Shown one piece after another: positions 8,364 through 17,506 of a stretch of DNA of 64,000 nucleotides (its first letter is position 1; each line of letters opens with the position of its first letter). Origin of the DNA: Alcaligenes parafaecalis (GTDB lineage Bacteria > Pseudomonadota > Gammaproteobacteria > Burkholderiales > Burkholderiaceae_B); contig NZ_JAPKNA010000006.1 in the NCBI RefSeq assembly GCF_026344135.1, forward strand, positions 212,736-276,735, in the 5' to 3' direction. The notes below the pieces were generated by a model that did not search any database, was not told where the DNA came from, and saw only the letters and a program-made list of their open reading frames with translations. The translations under genes were made by a program, and so were the position numbers.

Positions 8364-9710
8364 TCAAGCTCCCCCACTCACATCCAGACAATCAAACACC
8401 TCAGGCATCAGATGCGCCACATTCAATCGCGTCCTGTCCTTGAACTCCTTGCTGACAGCAAACGCACTGCCTGGCATCAGCAGAACTCCTTTGCTCTCCA
8501 GCCGCTGAATAAAGTCCGTCAAATCCGGCAGATCCGGATGCCGAATCCACAAGAACATCCCACCTTGCGACTGCACCTCGAACTCCCAGCCGTATTCTTT
8601 CAGCACCTTTTGCGCAATTTGCTGATGCGTCATCAACTGTCGTTGAATCGCCTGCGTGTGCTTGGCATAGGTGCCATCGGCCAGAATCGTATTCACAAAA
8701 CGCTCGCAAAACCCCGGTATGGCCACACTGGTCAGCAATTTCAGACGAAGCAAGGACTCCATCAACCTCGGCCCACAAGCCAGATACCCGATCCGCAAGG
8801 AAGCCGACAGCGACTTGGAGAAACTACCTATATAGACCACATGCTCAAAATCCCCCAACCCCGCAAACGTCTGACGCACACCAGGGAAAAAATCCCCATA
8901 CACATCATCTTCCACAATCAGAAAATCGTGTTCGGCTGCGCGCTTTACCACTTCAAAAGCCACCTTGGGACTTAAACCCGCACCCGTTGGATTATGAAAA
9001 GTGCTATTGCAAAAAAAAGCCCGCACTTTATGAGTCTGCAAAATACGATCCAGCGCCGCCACATCGGGCCCATCCGCCAGACGGGGAACCCCGACAGGTA
9101 TCCCACCGCACAAACGAATCAGCTTGATCAAATTACTGCTGCAAGGCTCATCCACCAGAACATGATCCCCAGCGCGAATTACCGTGCGCGAGATCAGATC
9201 CAAGGCTTGGGTTGCCCCCAGGGTCGTCAAAATCTGCTGAGGGGAAACCTGAATCAAGGTCGATTGACGCAGCAACAGGGACAACTGCTTGCGTAGCGGC
9301 AGATAACCATGAATATCGCCATACTCCACCAAACCACTACGACCAGATCGGGCCGTTTTGCGTATGGCCTTGGCCAGCGCATCCGTATCCCGCCAAGGCA
9401 GGGGCAACCAACCACAGCCCAGCTTGCACTGCTCGGGCTTGGCCTGCAGCAGTTTAAATAAGGGATCCATCGGAGCTTCGGAAGACAGGATGGGCAGGTC
9501 CTCGTTCAAACCGGACCAGCGGGCCACGAAATAACCGCAGCCTTGCAAGGCCTCCAGCATGCCCTCGCCCACCAAACGAGTATATGCACTGACGACGGTG
9601 TGATGGCTCAAGCCCTCCATTGCCATCATCTTGCGAATCGAAGGTAATTGCTGCCCCGCCGCCCACTCGCCCTGGAGGATGGCGTCCTTCAAACGCTCGT
9701 GAAAATCCAT
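8364..9710 (-). CDS. MocR-family regulator (GntR HTH plus aminotransferase-like domain)
   Basis: Transcription factor with an N-terminal winged helix (MDFHERLKDAIL ... LPSIRKMMAMEGLSHHTVVSAYTRLVGEGML) fused to a fold-type I PLP domain, with SFSKSLSASLRIGYLA carrying the PLP lysine. About 448 residues, usual for MocR. The ATG at 9710 has GGGGAG upstream and starts directly before the HTH; a GTG at 9731 adds seven residues and is less likely. It is divergent from an MFS exporter at 9911, the usual target of such a regulator. An inverted repeat sits just above its start. The effector is unknown; amino acids or PLP are typical for the family. Confidence 0.88.
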   Translation of the reverse strand: MDFHERLKDAILQGEWAAGQQLPSIRKMMAMEGLSHHTVVSAYTRLVGEGMLEALQGCGYFVARWSGLNEDLPILSSEAPMDPLFKLLQAKPEQCKLGCGWLPLPWRDTDALAKAIRKTARSGRSGLVEYGDIHGYLPLRKQLSLLLRQSTLIQVSPQQILTTLGATQALDLISRTVIRAGDHVLVDEPCSSNLIKLIRLCGGIPVGVPRLADGPDVAALDRILQTHKVRAFFCNSTFHNPTGAGLSPKVAFEVVKRAAEHDFLIVEDDVYGDFFPGVRQTFAGLGDFEHVVYIGSFSKSLSASLRIGYLACGPRLMESLLRLKLLTSVAIPGFCERFVNTILADGTYAKHTQAIQRQLMTHQQIAQKVLKEYGWEFEVQSQGGMFLWIRHPDLPDLTDFIQRLESKGVLLMPGSAFAVSKEFKDRTRLNVAHLMPEVFDCLDVSGGA

Positions 9711-9730
9711 GCCTGCCTGCTCCCCAAACA

Positions 9731-9754
9731 CTGTTAGAAAAAATTAGCTAACAG
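9731..9754. promoter_or_regulatory. Candidate MocR operator between divergent genes
   Basis: A perfect inverted repeat CTGTTAG at 9731-9737 and CTAACAG at 9748-9754, separated by 10 AT-rich bases, in the gap between the MocR gene and the MFS gene. Its position suggests autoregulation and control of the transporter. Inference from symmetry and position only. Confidence 0.5.
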
Positions 9755-9910
9755 TTTTCAGAATAGTACACCGACTGTTCGAGACAGGTGCACCCGACAA
9801 GGCCAAAATCACCACAAGCATTTTCTCCCTCACACGCAGAAAGCGCTGCATCACACTTCCACTGTTCCTGACTGCACTATCAGCTTCAATATCCCTCGCC
9901 ACGTAGCACC

Positions 9911-11107
9911 ATGACAGCCACCCACCTTCCTTACAGAACCTACCTTTATTTTCTGGCCCAATCCATCAACCTGACCACTGCCGTCATGTCTGTCACCATG
10001 GCTGCTTTGGTAGGTGGCAGTTTGGCCCCCGAGCCCTGGTTATCCACCGTGCCCTACGGTTTTCAGTTTCTGTTTGTGATGCTCTTTACCCTGCCCGCCT
10101 CCAGATTGATGGCTGCCATAGGTCGCAAGAAATCCTTTCTGCTGGCAAGCCTGCCTTTGGCGGCATCAGGGGTGGTGGGGTTTTGGGCTATCGAAATGAA
10201 GCAGTTTTCCTGGCTGGTGGCCTCGCACGCCCTGCTGGGAATCTATATTGCCTTTGCCAACTTCAATCGCTTTGCGGCCACGGACGGGCTGAACAGCACA
10301 TTGAAACCGCGAGCCATTTCATTGGTAGTGGCCGGCGGAGTGATTGCTGCCGTATCAGGCCCCTTGCTGATACAGGGTTTGAAAACGAGCAGTCTCGGGC
10401 AGGAGTTTGCAGCCTGCTATGGCGCCTTCACCATGCTAGCTGTAGTGTCGTTGATCCTGAATCTGTTCATCAAAGGAGTGAAGCCGGTCCATAACACGGC
10501 ACTCAAGAAAGCCAGCCGCGGCCAGACACTTACACTGGTTCTACACAACAAAACGGTGGCCACTGCCATTTGCATTGCCGCCATAGGCTACGGCATCATG
10601 AATCTGCTGATGATTCAGGCCTCCATGTATATGTCTCATCTGCATGTGCATTTCTCGGACATCAGCACCGCCATTCAATGGCACGTCCTGGCCATGTTTG
10701 CCCCCTCTTTTTTCACTGGCATTCTGATTCAAAAGTTTGGCCTGAAAACCATTGCCATCAGCGGGATCGTGCTTTTACTGCTCAGCAGTCTGAGCAATCT
10801 CGTGGCCCACGGCTATACAGCACTTAGCCTGTCTCTGCTGATTCTGGGCCTGGGCTGGAACTTCACTTATGTGGGCGGCAGTGCCTTGCTGACCAATAAC
10901 CTGGAAGGCAAACCACAAGCTCTGGAAGTACAAGGCTTGAATGATCTGGGCGTGTCCATCTTCGCCACACTGGGGGCCTTTGCCCCCGCCTTCCTGTTCA
11001 GCTTTGCAGGCTGGGGCGGCACCAATATTCTGTCCGGAATCCTCTGTCTGGTGCTCCTGCTTCTGTCGCTGATCTATATACCGCCTCAAAAGTCAGACAA
11101 ACCGTAG
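9911..11107 (+). CDS. MFS transporter
   Basis: A 398-residue polytopic inner-membrane protein with about 12 hydrophobic segments. The conserved MFS loop between TM2 and TM3 reads ASRLMAAIGRKKSF, and a weaker equivalent (IQKFGLKTIAIS) occurs in the second half. YRTYLYFLAQSINLTTAVMSVT begins the first segment. The family moves small solutes with proton coupling; the substrate cannot be inferred. It is divergent from the MocR regulator with an inverted repeat between, so probably under its control. No terminator was recognised downstream. Confidence 0.85.
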   Translation: MTATHLPYRTYLYFLAQSINLTTAVMSVTMAALVGGSLAPEPWLSTVPYGFQFLFVMLFTLPASRLMAAIGRKKSFLLASLPLAASGVVGFWAIEMKQFSWLVASHALLGIYIAFANFNRFAATDGLNSTLKPRAISLVVAGGVIAAVSGPLLIQGLKTSSLGQEFAACYGAFTMLAVVSLILNLFIKGVKPVHNTALKKASRGQTLTLVLHNKTVATAICIAAIGYGIMNLLMIQASMYMSHLHVHFSDISTAIQWHVLAMFAPSFFTGILIQKFGLKTIAISGIVLLLLSSLSNLVAHGYTALSLSLLILGLGWNFTYVGGSALLTNNLEGKPQALEVQGLNDLGVSIFATLGAFAPAFLFSFAGWGGTNILSGILCLVLLLLSLIYIPPQKSDKP

Positions 11108-11435
11108 ATCAGGAGCTTGCCCGCTCAACAAGCGAGTTGGCTTTCAATCAAGTCTAGCCACAATCACACCTTCCCCATGAGTCACAGTGCGATTTTTGCA
11201 TTCCTGTCGACAATCGAAAGCCATGAAAATCAGATAGTTCTTATTTTTTTGCCCGCACCCGCATGATCCAATTTCAGTGCAGCACAAGCCCATGCAAGCC
11301 GCTCACGCCAATCTCCGCCACTGTTCAACACAGGGAGCGAGAACCTGCATTTCCAAGCTTGCCTGCAACGCTCGAACTCAATGCTCGTCCCCTCAAAGAA
11401 CCTGAATAAAGATAGTCGAACGTCTCGAGGTGTTT
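11108..11435. other. Intergenic region with no recognised feature
   Basis: About 330 bases between the MFS gene and the lipoprotein gene. No convincing gene, terminator or repeat was seen. It should contain the promoter of the lipoprotein/FKBP-like pair. Confidence 0.4.
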
Positions 11436-11798
11436 ATGCGATTCGCTGTTCCCGGCACGGCCATCCTGGTCGCCTGTTTTCTGTCCGCTTGCCAAGCTAC
11501 CGCCCCGATTCGCCTCGCCCAGGAATCCGCCGCGTCCGGCAAGGAAGACAAGTGCTATCAAGAGTTCGCTGCACTAAAAGAACTGGACCCCGCTTCTTAC
11601 GAAAAATATCGGCAGCAAATGCAGACCATTGATAAGCACTTTAGCGTCTACAAAGCCAATGAATCCCTGATTGATGCAAATTCGTCTGAAATCATGCTGA
11701 CCGAAGTGAACAAAATGCTATCCCTGGTTTGCATCCGGATTAACAACGCCGTCTATTCCAATATGGTCGATCGCGTTCAATCCCTGAACAAGCTATGA
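11436..11798 (+). CDS. Small lipoprotein of unknown function
   Basis: A 120-residue exported lipoprotein. The signal peptide MRFAVPGTAILVACFLSAC ends in a lipobox (LSAC), so the mature protein begins at Cys19 and is lipid anchored. The rest is helical and charged with two more Cys and no known domain. The ATG at 11436 lies 5 bases after TCGAGG; a GTG at 11430 adds two residues. It overlaps the next gene by ATGA and so forms an operon with the FKBP-like protein; a joint envelope role is likely but unproven. Confidence 0.75.
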   Translation: MRFAVPGTAILVACFLSACQATAPIRLAQESAASGKEDKCYQEFAALKELDPASYEKYRQQMQTIDKHFSVYKANESLIDANSSEIMLTEVNKMLSLVCIRINNAVYSNMVDRVQSLNKL

Positions 11799-13054
11799 AA
11801 AAGTACTTCAACGCCGCCCTATGCTGCACCTTGCTGATTTTTTATGAAGCCTCTCACTCAGTTGGAACTGGCCTATTGGACCGTCTGGCCCAGGAAAACA
11901 TCATTGGCGACGGTCTTGCGCGCCCCCAGCCCTCCACAAATGCTGCACAACTAAATGCAGCCCCCTCTTTCGCTGCCAATTCTGATCAGGATAATAACGA
12001 CGCCTTGCTCCGAAACGAGCTGCATCAGGCCAACACTCAGTTGATCGCCTTGCAGCAGCGTCTGTCCGACACCGAAAGCAGGAACAGCCAATTGCAACAA
12101 CAATTGCTGCAGCTACAGGCGGAACCAGACGGCTCTATGGTCCTGGCGCCCATCGCCATCGATCAGGAACAAAACCTGGCACGGATCAAGGAATTAAGCC
12201 AACGCCTGGAAGAGGAGCTCAATCAGAAGCATATATTGGCATCTGAGCTGAAAAGCCTGCAAAGAACCCGGAGCCAGGGTTTACCCAATCGCCTGTCACG
12301 AGAAAGCAGCCTTGCTGCGACCGCTTCTGAAATGGCCACCCTCAAAAAAGAAATAGACGAGCTGAAAGCAGCCAAGCAGGACCTGCAGCACCGGCTGGTC
12401 GCACAGGCGCTTAATTCAAGCAAGGCCGAACCTCAGGGAACACCCCGGCGTATGATTGTGAATGACGCCGCCTCATCAGATGTCCGCCTTAGCTATGCCA
12501 TTGGTGCTTGGTATGCGGACAGTGCGCCTCACGAGACACAGAAACTGGCATCCATTGGCAAAAAACTGGACTTGCAAGCCTTCTCCCAAGGCTTTAGCGA
12601 CAAAATCGATCAGCGCCTGCAGTTGTCTTCCAGCATCATTTCTGTGGAACTGGCCAACGTAGACAAGTTATTGGAACAGGCCATGCTGTCCAAGAACGAA
12701 AAGCAGGCCAAGTCTGTTCTTGCTGCGGCTGGGGCCGAAAAAGGCGCAGTCAAAATGCCTGATGGTGTGGTCTACAAAATCTTGAACAAGGGCAAGGCGC
12801 CGATGGTGACCGCTAGCAGCGATATCTTGTTTGAGCTGGATGAAGAACTGGGAACAGGTGAAGTGCTAGCGGCCAGAGAAACCAAAACCAGCCTCACCAC
12901 GGACTTACCGCCACTGTTCCAAGACATCGTCAAACAACTGGGTATTGGTGGTTCTGCAAGAGTCCATATCCCTATCACCGAGGCTCATGTCGCCACAGGC
13001 GTGCCGCCCGGCTCGGTATCGATCACCACAATCAGGATTATTGGCGTGAAATAA
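11795..13054 (+). CDS. Exported coiled-coil protein with degenerate FKBP-like C-terminus
   Basis: A 419-residue protein with an N-terminal hydrophobic signal-like segment (residues 3-22), a long Gln/Leu-rich coiled coil (about 70-205), a helical region resembling the FKBP N-terminal dimerisation domain (RLSYAIGAWYAD ... about 225-310), and a C-terminal part resembling an FKBP fold (MPDGVVYKILNKG to the end). Residues expected in an active FKBP (FD, Trp and Tyr positions) are replaced, so prolyl isomerase activity is doubtful and a chaperone or scaffold role is more likely. Translationally coupled to the preceding lipoprotein. Convergent with the SDR gene downstream. Confidence 0.65.
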   Translation: MKKYFNAALCCTLLIFYEASHSVGTGLLDRLAQENIIGDGLARPQPSTNAAQLNAAPSFAANSDQDNNDALLRNELHQANTQLIALQQRLSDTESRNSQLQQQLLQLQAEPDGSMVLAPIAIDQEQNLARIKELSQRLEEELNQKHILASELKSLQRTRSQGLPNRLSRESSLAATASEMATLKKEIDELKAAKQDLQHRLVAQALNSSKAEPQGTPRRMIVNDAASSDVRLSYAIGAWYADSAPHETQKLASIGKKLDLQAFSQGFSDKIDQRLQLSSSIISVELANVDKLLEQAMLSKNEKQAKSVLAAAGAEKGAVKMPDGVVYKILNKGKAPMVTASSDILFELDEELGTGEVLAARETKTSLTTDLPPLFQDIVKQLGIGGSARVHIPITEAHVATGVPPGSVSITTIRIIGVK

Positions 13055-13094
13055 GGCTGGAACAGCAGTACCCGGGCCTTGTTACATCAAGGAC

Positions 13095-13150
13095 CGAGTA
13101 TCGAGTATCGAGTATCGAGTATCGAGTATCGAGTATCGAGTATCGAGTAT
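13095..13150. repeat. Heptanucleotide tandem repeat, 8 copies of CGAGTAT
   Basis: Eight uninterrupted perfect copies of CGAGTAT, 40 bp after the stop of the FKBP-like gene, in a convergent intergenic region. Perfect short tandem repeats of this kind can change copy number by slippage. No reading frame crosses it. Confidence 0.97.
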
Positions 13151-13179
13151 CGGCATCAGTATATTTTTGAGCACAGGAT

Positions 13180-13207
13180 GGCGGCTCCAACACAAAAAAG
13201 AGCCGCC
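13180..13207. terminator. Hairpin between convergent genes
   Basis: A perfect 8-bp stem GGCGGCTC / GAGCCGCC with an A-rich 12-base loop between the FKBP-like gene and the SDR gene. No T run follows on either strand, so it is a weak terminator candidate or an mRNA 3' end structure. Confidence 0.4.
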
Positions 13208-13218
13208 AAACTTGTCAC

Positions 13219-13971
13219 TTAACGAGCGGTATAGCCCCCGTCAGCCACCAGACATGATCCCGTCATGAAGCTGGCCCCCTGCGACAGCAGGAAGGCAATG
13301 GCATGGGCAATTTCGTCAGAATGGCCCAAACGGCCAATAGGATGCTGAGTCACCAGATCAGCCCGCGCCGCCTCGTCGTATTCCGACAAAATCGGCGTAT
13401 CCACATAGCCGGGATGGATCGTATTAATGCGTATGCCTTTGGAGGAGTATTCCAGAGCCGCCGCACGACTCAAACCCACTACCCCATGTTTGGCCGCGTT
13501 ATAGCCCGGCAAGCGTGCATTGGACACCAGCCCCATGATGGACGACATATTGACAATCGAGCCACCACCCGCCGCCAAAATAGCCGGAATCTGATAGCGC
13601 AAACCATAGGCCACACCATTCAGATTGGTATCGATGAGGCGATGCCAGTCATCCAGATCCATCTCCCCCACCGGCTTGGAGCCGCCCAGAATGCCTGCAT
13701 TATTGACGGCAAAGTGCAGAGCACCGAAATGTTCAATGGCGCAATCCACCAACGCTTTTACCTGCTCGGACTTGGTCACATCGGCCACTTGAGCAAGCGC
13801 CCTGCCACCCGCTTGTTCGATCTCCTTGACCACCTCCTCCAAGGCACTACGATTTCTACCGGATACCAGCACAGACAAGCCATTCGCAGCCAGCAAACGG
13901 GCGGTGGCAGCGCCAATACCCGACGTCGCACCCGTCACCAACGCTGAGTGACCAGAGAATGAATACTTCAT
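13219..13971 (-). CDS. Short-chain dehydrogenase/reductase (SDR), paralogue 1
   Basis: A 250-residue classical SDR, NAD(P)-dependent oxidoreductase. Cofactor motif TGATSGIG near residue 13, NNAG near 89, catalytic Ser in NMSSIMG, YNAAK with catalytic Tyr and Lys, and HPGYVDTPI after the active site. The ATG at 13971 follows GAGGAG at good spacing; the frame is open further upstream but those residues precede the usual SDR start. It is a tandem paralogue of the next gene and last in a run of minus-strand genes beginning with phaP, so a role in hydroxyacid or PHB metabolism is possible; the substrate is not readable. Confidence 0.85.
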   Translation of the reverse strand: MKYSFSGHSALVTGATSGIGAATARLLAANGLSVLVSGRNRSALEEVVKEIEQAGGRALAQVADVTKSEQVKALVDCAIEHFGALHFAVNNAGILGGSKPVGEMDLDDWHRLIDTNLNGVAYGLRYQIPAILAAGGGSIVNMSSIMGLVSNARLPGYNAAKHGVVGLSRAAALEYSSKGIRINTIHPGYVDTPILSEYDEAARADLVTQHPIGRLGHSDEIAHAIAFLLSQGASFMTGSCLVADGGYTAR

Positions 13972-14081
13972 TGTGGAACTCCTCAAAAATAGGCCCCAAT
14001 ACAAGATGGGGCCCGGATTCTCGCTGGCTGGTTCTGGATGGAAATACTGATTTTGTTCTCGCAGCGACGTGATCCCCCAAC

Positions 14082-14834
14082 TCAAATAGAGGTGTAGCCC
14101 CCATCGGCCACCATGCAGGCGCCCGTCATGAAGCTGGCACCGTCCGAAAGCAGGAAGGCAATGGCATGGGCGATTTCATCCGCATGGCCCAAACGACCAA
14201 TCGGGTGCTGGGCCACCAAAGCAGCACGCGCGGCCTCATCAAAGCCCGACAGAATGGGAGTATCCACATAACCGGGGTGAATGGTATTGATGCGGATGCC
14301 TTTGGAGGAATACTCCAGGGCTGCGGAACGGCTCAGGCCGACAACTCCGTGCTTGGCGGCGTTATAACCGGGCAAAGCAGGATTAGCCACCAGGCCCATG
14401 ATGGAAGACATATTCACGATGGCACCACCGCCTGCCGCCAAAATGGCGGGGATCTGGTAACGCAGACCGTAAGCGACGCCGTTCAGATTAATGTCAATCA
14501 AGCGACGCCAGCCGTCCAAGTCCATTTCACCAGCCGGGCCGGAATCTCCGCCCACACCGGCGTTATTAACGGCAAAGTGCAAGGCCCCGAAATGCTCAAT
14601 GGCGCAATCGACAGCCGCCTTTACTTGATCAGGCTGGGTGACGTCCGCCACATTGCCCACGGCCTTGCCACCGGCCTGCTCAATTTCCTTGACCACGGCC
14701 TGCACGGCATCAGCCTGTACGTCGGACACCACGACCGACAAACCATTGGCTGCCAACATGCGGGCCGTGGCGGCGCCAATGCCGGACGCCGCACCCGTTA
14801 CCAGAACAGAGTGGCCGGAAAATGAATACTTCAT
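14082..14834 (-). CDS. Short-chain dehydrogenase/reductase (SDR), paralogue 2
   Basis: A 250-residue SDR nearly identical in layout to the gene downstream: same length, same opening MKYSFSGHS, TGAASGIG, NNAGVGGDS, NMSSIMG, YNAAKHGVVGLS and HPGYVDTPILS. Differences cluster around residues 35-65 and 92-105, next to the cofactor and substrate sites, so the copies may have diverged in specificity. It lies 37 bp after the DUF3141 gene and probably belongs to the phaP-B-A operon. GAAGGAGTTTCG lies before the ATG. Confidence 0.87.
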   Translation of the reverse strand: MKYSFSGHSVLVTGAASGIGAATARMLAANGLSVVVSDVQADAVQAVVKEIEQAGGKAVGNVADVTQPDQVKAAVDCAIEHFGALHFAVNNAGVGGDSGPAGEMDLDGWRRLIDINLNGVAYGLRYQIPAILAAGGGAIVNMSSIMGLVANPALPGYNAAKHGVVGLSRSAALEYSSKGIRINTIHPGYVDTPILSGFDEAARAALVAQHPIGRLGHADEIAHAIAFLLSDGASFMTGACMVADGGYTSI

Positions 14835-14871
14835 GTTCGAAACTCCTTCAAAAATTCATTCACGCCAAATC

Positions 14872-17481
14872 TCAGGATTTGCGCTGACGATTCCTAGATG
14901 CCGCAGCGCCGGTGCTGGCTGACTTGCTGGCGGCCCCCGAACCCGCTACTGCACCCTGCTTGGCCCTTGTCTTCTCTACGCCTTGAGCGGGCACGGCTGC
15001 TTCGGTTTGAGCCAAGGGCTTTGTTGCCGATTTCACAGCCGGTTTCACTGGCTTTGCCTGGGCCGGTTTTGCTGCTGCTTTAGCGGCTGGCTGCGTTTTA
15101 CTTGCCGGTGTGGCTGTCTTTGATTTGGCTTCTGTCGCTTTAGGGGCTTGGACACCAGGTTTCACTGGTGTTGCAGTCGCCGCGGTCGAGGCTTGGGCAA
15201 CAGATTTCACCGGCGCAGGAGCTGCCGCTTTCTTGGCGGCTGATGCCGTAGTTTTGGCTACCGTCTTGGTGTCCATATGGCTCGATTTTTCCGCCTGCTC
15301 CTGCTGTTTGGCCGCAGCCTCGAACAAGCCCAGAACTTCTTGGGAAGCTTGAGTCACCGCCTCAGAGGCGGGGTCTTGCTCGTCGATGGCGCTGATCAAT
15401 TTCTTGATCAGGGATGCCACCAGACGAATTTCCTCGGGCGTCTGCTTGCTAAGCAAATGCGGAATCGCTTCCACGGCCTTATGACCGTGGTGCGCCAGCA
15501 CCAGGGCCTGCTCGCGAATTGCAGCACGCATTTTTTCAATATCAAAATTGCCCGTGTCGTATTGCTCGCGCAAACGCATGGCGGCATGGTGATAACGCTC
15601 GTCCACGCTGTTGCGCTGCTTGGCAATATGGAACAAACCACGCAGTGCTGCTTCCAGCAACCCGCCTTCGTTCAACAAACCATCCAATCTGTGCATTTGC
15701 TGGCGTACAAAAGCCAGATGCTCGGGCGAGCTGCCAGGATGGGGACGCGCCGGGATAGAATCGCCCGGTGCATGACCGGCCAGGGCCATCAGCAAAGGGG
15801 AGCCGTAAACGGTATCGAACCAGATCTGATAAATACTGTCGCGCCGGTCACGGTAATTGTTCAGGACCCGTTCCATAGCCTGGGAGAAATTCTCCTGCGC
15901 TTCCAGGAAAATATTGTCCTCATCCACGGTCTGGCGCTGCTGTGCGATGTTTTCTGCCCACTGATGAATCGTGGCGGCCCAGGGATGGGCGCTGGTCCAG
16001 GACTCGTACGACAGACGCATGGGGTTAACGGCTTCCAGCAATGCCGCGGTATAGGGAGTAGACAGAGCTTTGACCCAAGGCTGCAAGGTGCTCTTGTAGA
16101 ACGCCAGATTGATTTCAGATAGACGCGCTGCGGCTGCAAAGCGTCGATCCGACTCAGGATCAGGCTGCACGATCTCGGCAATTTCAGCCAGATTGCTTTG
16201 CCGCACCGACATCAAATAGGGGTCATTCAGCAAGGTGTCGTCATCGGGCGTTTCTTCGACAGTCGCACGATAAATTCCGGCTGGCAGCAGATCAATTTGA
16301 TCAATGGTGCTGGCAAATTTGCGGTGCTCTTTGCTGCCCACACTACCGGACACAAAAATGCCCAAATGCCCGATACGATCATGGGTCGTAAAGACGATGG
16401 TCTGGTCGTGACTGCGCACATCATCGTCATCCAGATACAGATCAGTAATCCAGCCCAGTGCCTGTGCGGGCGGCGTAATGTTGTCGCCAAAAGAGCTGAA
16501 CACCACGATGGGCGAACGGATATTGCGCAGGTCGATGCGGATGCCGTCGGAGGTCATTAACTGTGCCGTAGACAGCTTGTTGCCAATGAACAGGTTATCC
16601 ACGATGTACTGCATTTCCACATCGTTCAGAAATACATAACCGCCCCAGTATTTCTCGAAACCGATATAGCGTTCGGCTTCGGTGTCTGCATTGGCGTACA
16701 CGTTGTACTGCTTGGACCACAAGGTATTGGCCGGGTCCAGATTCTCGAAATTCTTGACCAGCCACGCACCGTCAAAGCGACCATTGCCCAGATCGCTGGT
16801 CATCGCTGTTAACCAGCTACCACCCAGCAAGCCACCGGCATAGCGCATGGGGTTGCGGCCTGCCCAGTAAGACACGGGGGCTCCGGCCAGAATCAAGGGA
16901 CCAAACAACTCCGGCCACACAGCCGCCGCCATCATGATCTGCCAGCCCGCCTGACAATTACCGATCACCACCGGCTTGCCCTGGCTTTCTGGATGCAGCT
17001 CGGCCGCTTTGCTGACAAAGGCAGCATGGGCACGCATCACATCCTCAACCGTCTGGCCAGGAACAGGGTCCGGTAAAAACCCGACAAAGTAGCAAGGGTG
17101 CCCCGCTTGCAGCGCGGCACCGATTTCACTATCCGACTTGAAGCCACCGATGCCCGGCCCATGACCGGCACGAGGGTCAACCACCAGAAACGGGCGTTTG
17201 CTGGGGTCGGTAGGCTGATCTTCCGGTGCCAGAATACGCACCATCAGATAGTTAACGGGTCGGGGAAGAGTCAGACCCGACATGACCAGTTCGGCCGGGA
17301 AGTTCAGCACATTCGGCACTTCTACCTTGCGTTGGGCCTGGTACTGATCCCCGACCTGACGCTCGATATCGGCATACAGAATGGCGCGCTGCCAGGCGTC
17401 CACAAAGTACGAGGAGACGGTCTGACCCAGGTTCCAGGGGGACCAGGCCGTACGGTCGTCACGAGACTTATCTGTCATCAT
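14872..17481 (-). CDS. DUF3141 alpha/beta-hydrolase protein with PhaF-like basic tail
   Basis: An 869-residue protein whose first 730 or so residues match the DUF3141 type (related to PHA synthases and alpha/beta hydrolases). The elbow is GNCQAG (near residue 174), a Cys-containing lipase box like the GxCxGG of PHA synthases, and a candidate His lies in HDRIGHLG. The last 140 residues are low complexity, rich in Lys, Ala and Pro, resembling the DNA-binding tails of PhaF-type phasins. Located 25 bp after phaA. A role in PHB synthesis, mobilisation or granule-nucleoid attachment is inferred from context. The family function is not established as far as I know. Confidence 0.75.
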   Translation of the reverse strand: MMTDKSRDDRTAWSPWNLGQTVSSYFVDAWQRAILYADIERQVGDQYQAQRKVEVPNVLNFPAELVMSGLTLPRPVNYLMVRILAPEDQPTDPSKRPFLVVDPRAGHGPGIGGFKSDSEIGAALQAGHPCYFVGFLPDPVPGQTVEDVMRAHAAFVSKAAELHPESQGKPVVIGNCQAGWQIMMAAAVWPELFGPLILAGAPVSYWAGRNPMRYAGGLLGGSWLTAMTSDLGNGRFDGAWLVKNFENLDPANTLWSKQYNVYANADTEAERYIGFEKYWGGYVFLNDVEMQYIVDNLFIGNKLSTAQLMTSDGIRIDLRNIRSPIVVFSSFGDNITPPAQALGWITDLYLDDDDVRSHDQTIVFTTHDRIGHLGIFVSGSVGSKEHRKFASTIDQIDLLPAGIYRATVEETPDDDTLLNDPYLMSVRQSNLAEIAEIVQPDPESDRRFAAAARLSEINLAFYKSTLQPWVKALSTPYTAALLEAVNPMRLSYESWTSAHPWAATIHQWAENIAQQRQTVDEDNIFLEAQENFSQAMERVLNNYRDRRDSIYQIWFDTVYGSPLLMALAGHAPGDSIPARPHPGSSPEHLAFVRQQMHRLDGLLNEGGLLEAALRGLFHIAKQRNSVDERYHHAAMRLREQYDTGNFDIEKMRAAIREQALVLAHHGHKAVEAIPHLLSKQTPEEIRLVASLIKKLISAIDEQDPASEAVTQASQEVLGLFEAAAKQQEQAEKSSHMDTKTVAKTTASAAKKAAAPAPVKSVAQASTAATATPVKPGVQAPKATEAKSKTATPASKTQPAAKAAAKPAQAKPVKPAVKSATKPLAQTEAAVPAQGVEKTRAKQGAVAGSGAASKSASTGAAASRNRQRKS

Positions 17482-17506
17482 CTTCTCCCTTCAATCAGCT
17501 AGCTAT

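Noticed and set aside
8012..8443. Open frames of 60-143 residues across structured repeat A
   Set aside because: They arise from the GC-rich inverted repeats, have no ribosome sites or domains, and overlap on both strands.
13095..13150. Tandem repeat considered as a CRISPR array
   Set aside because: The 7-bp units are adjacent, without spacers, and no cas genes are present.
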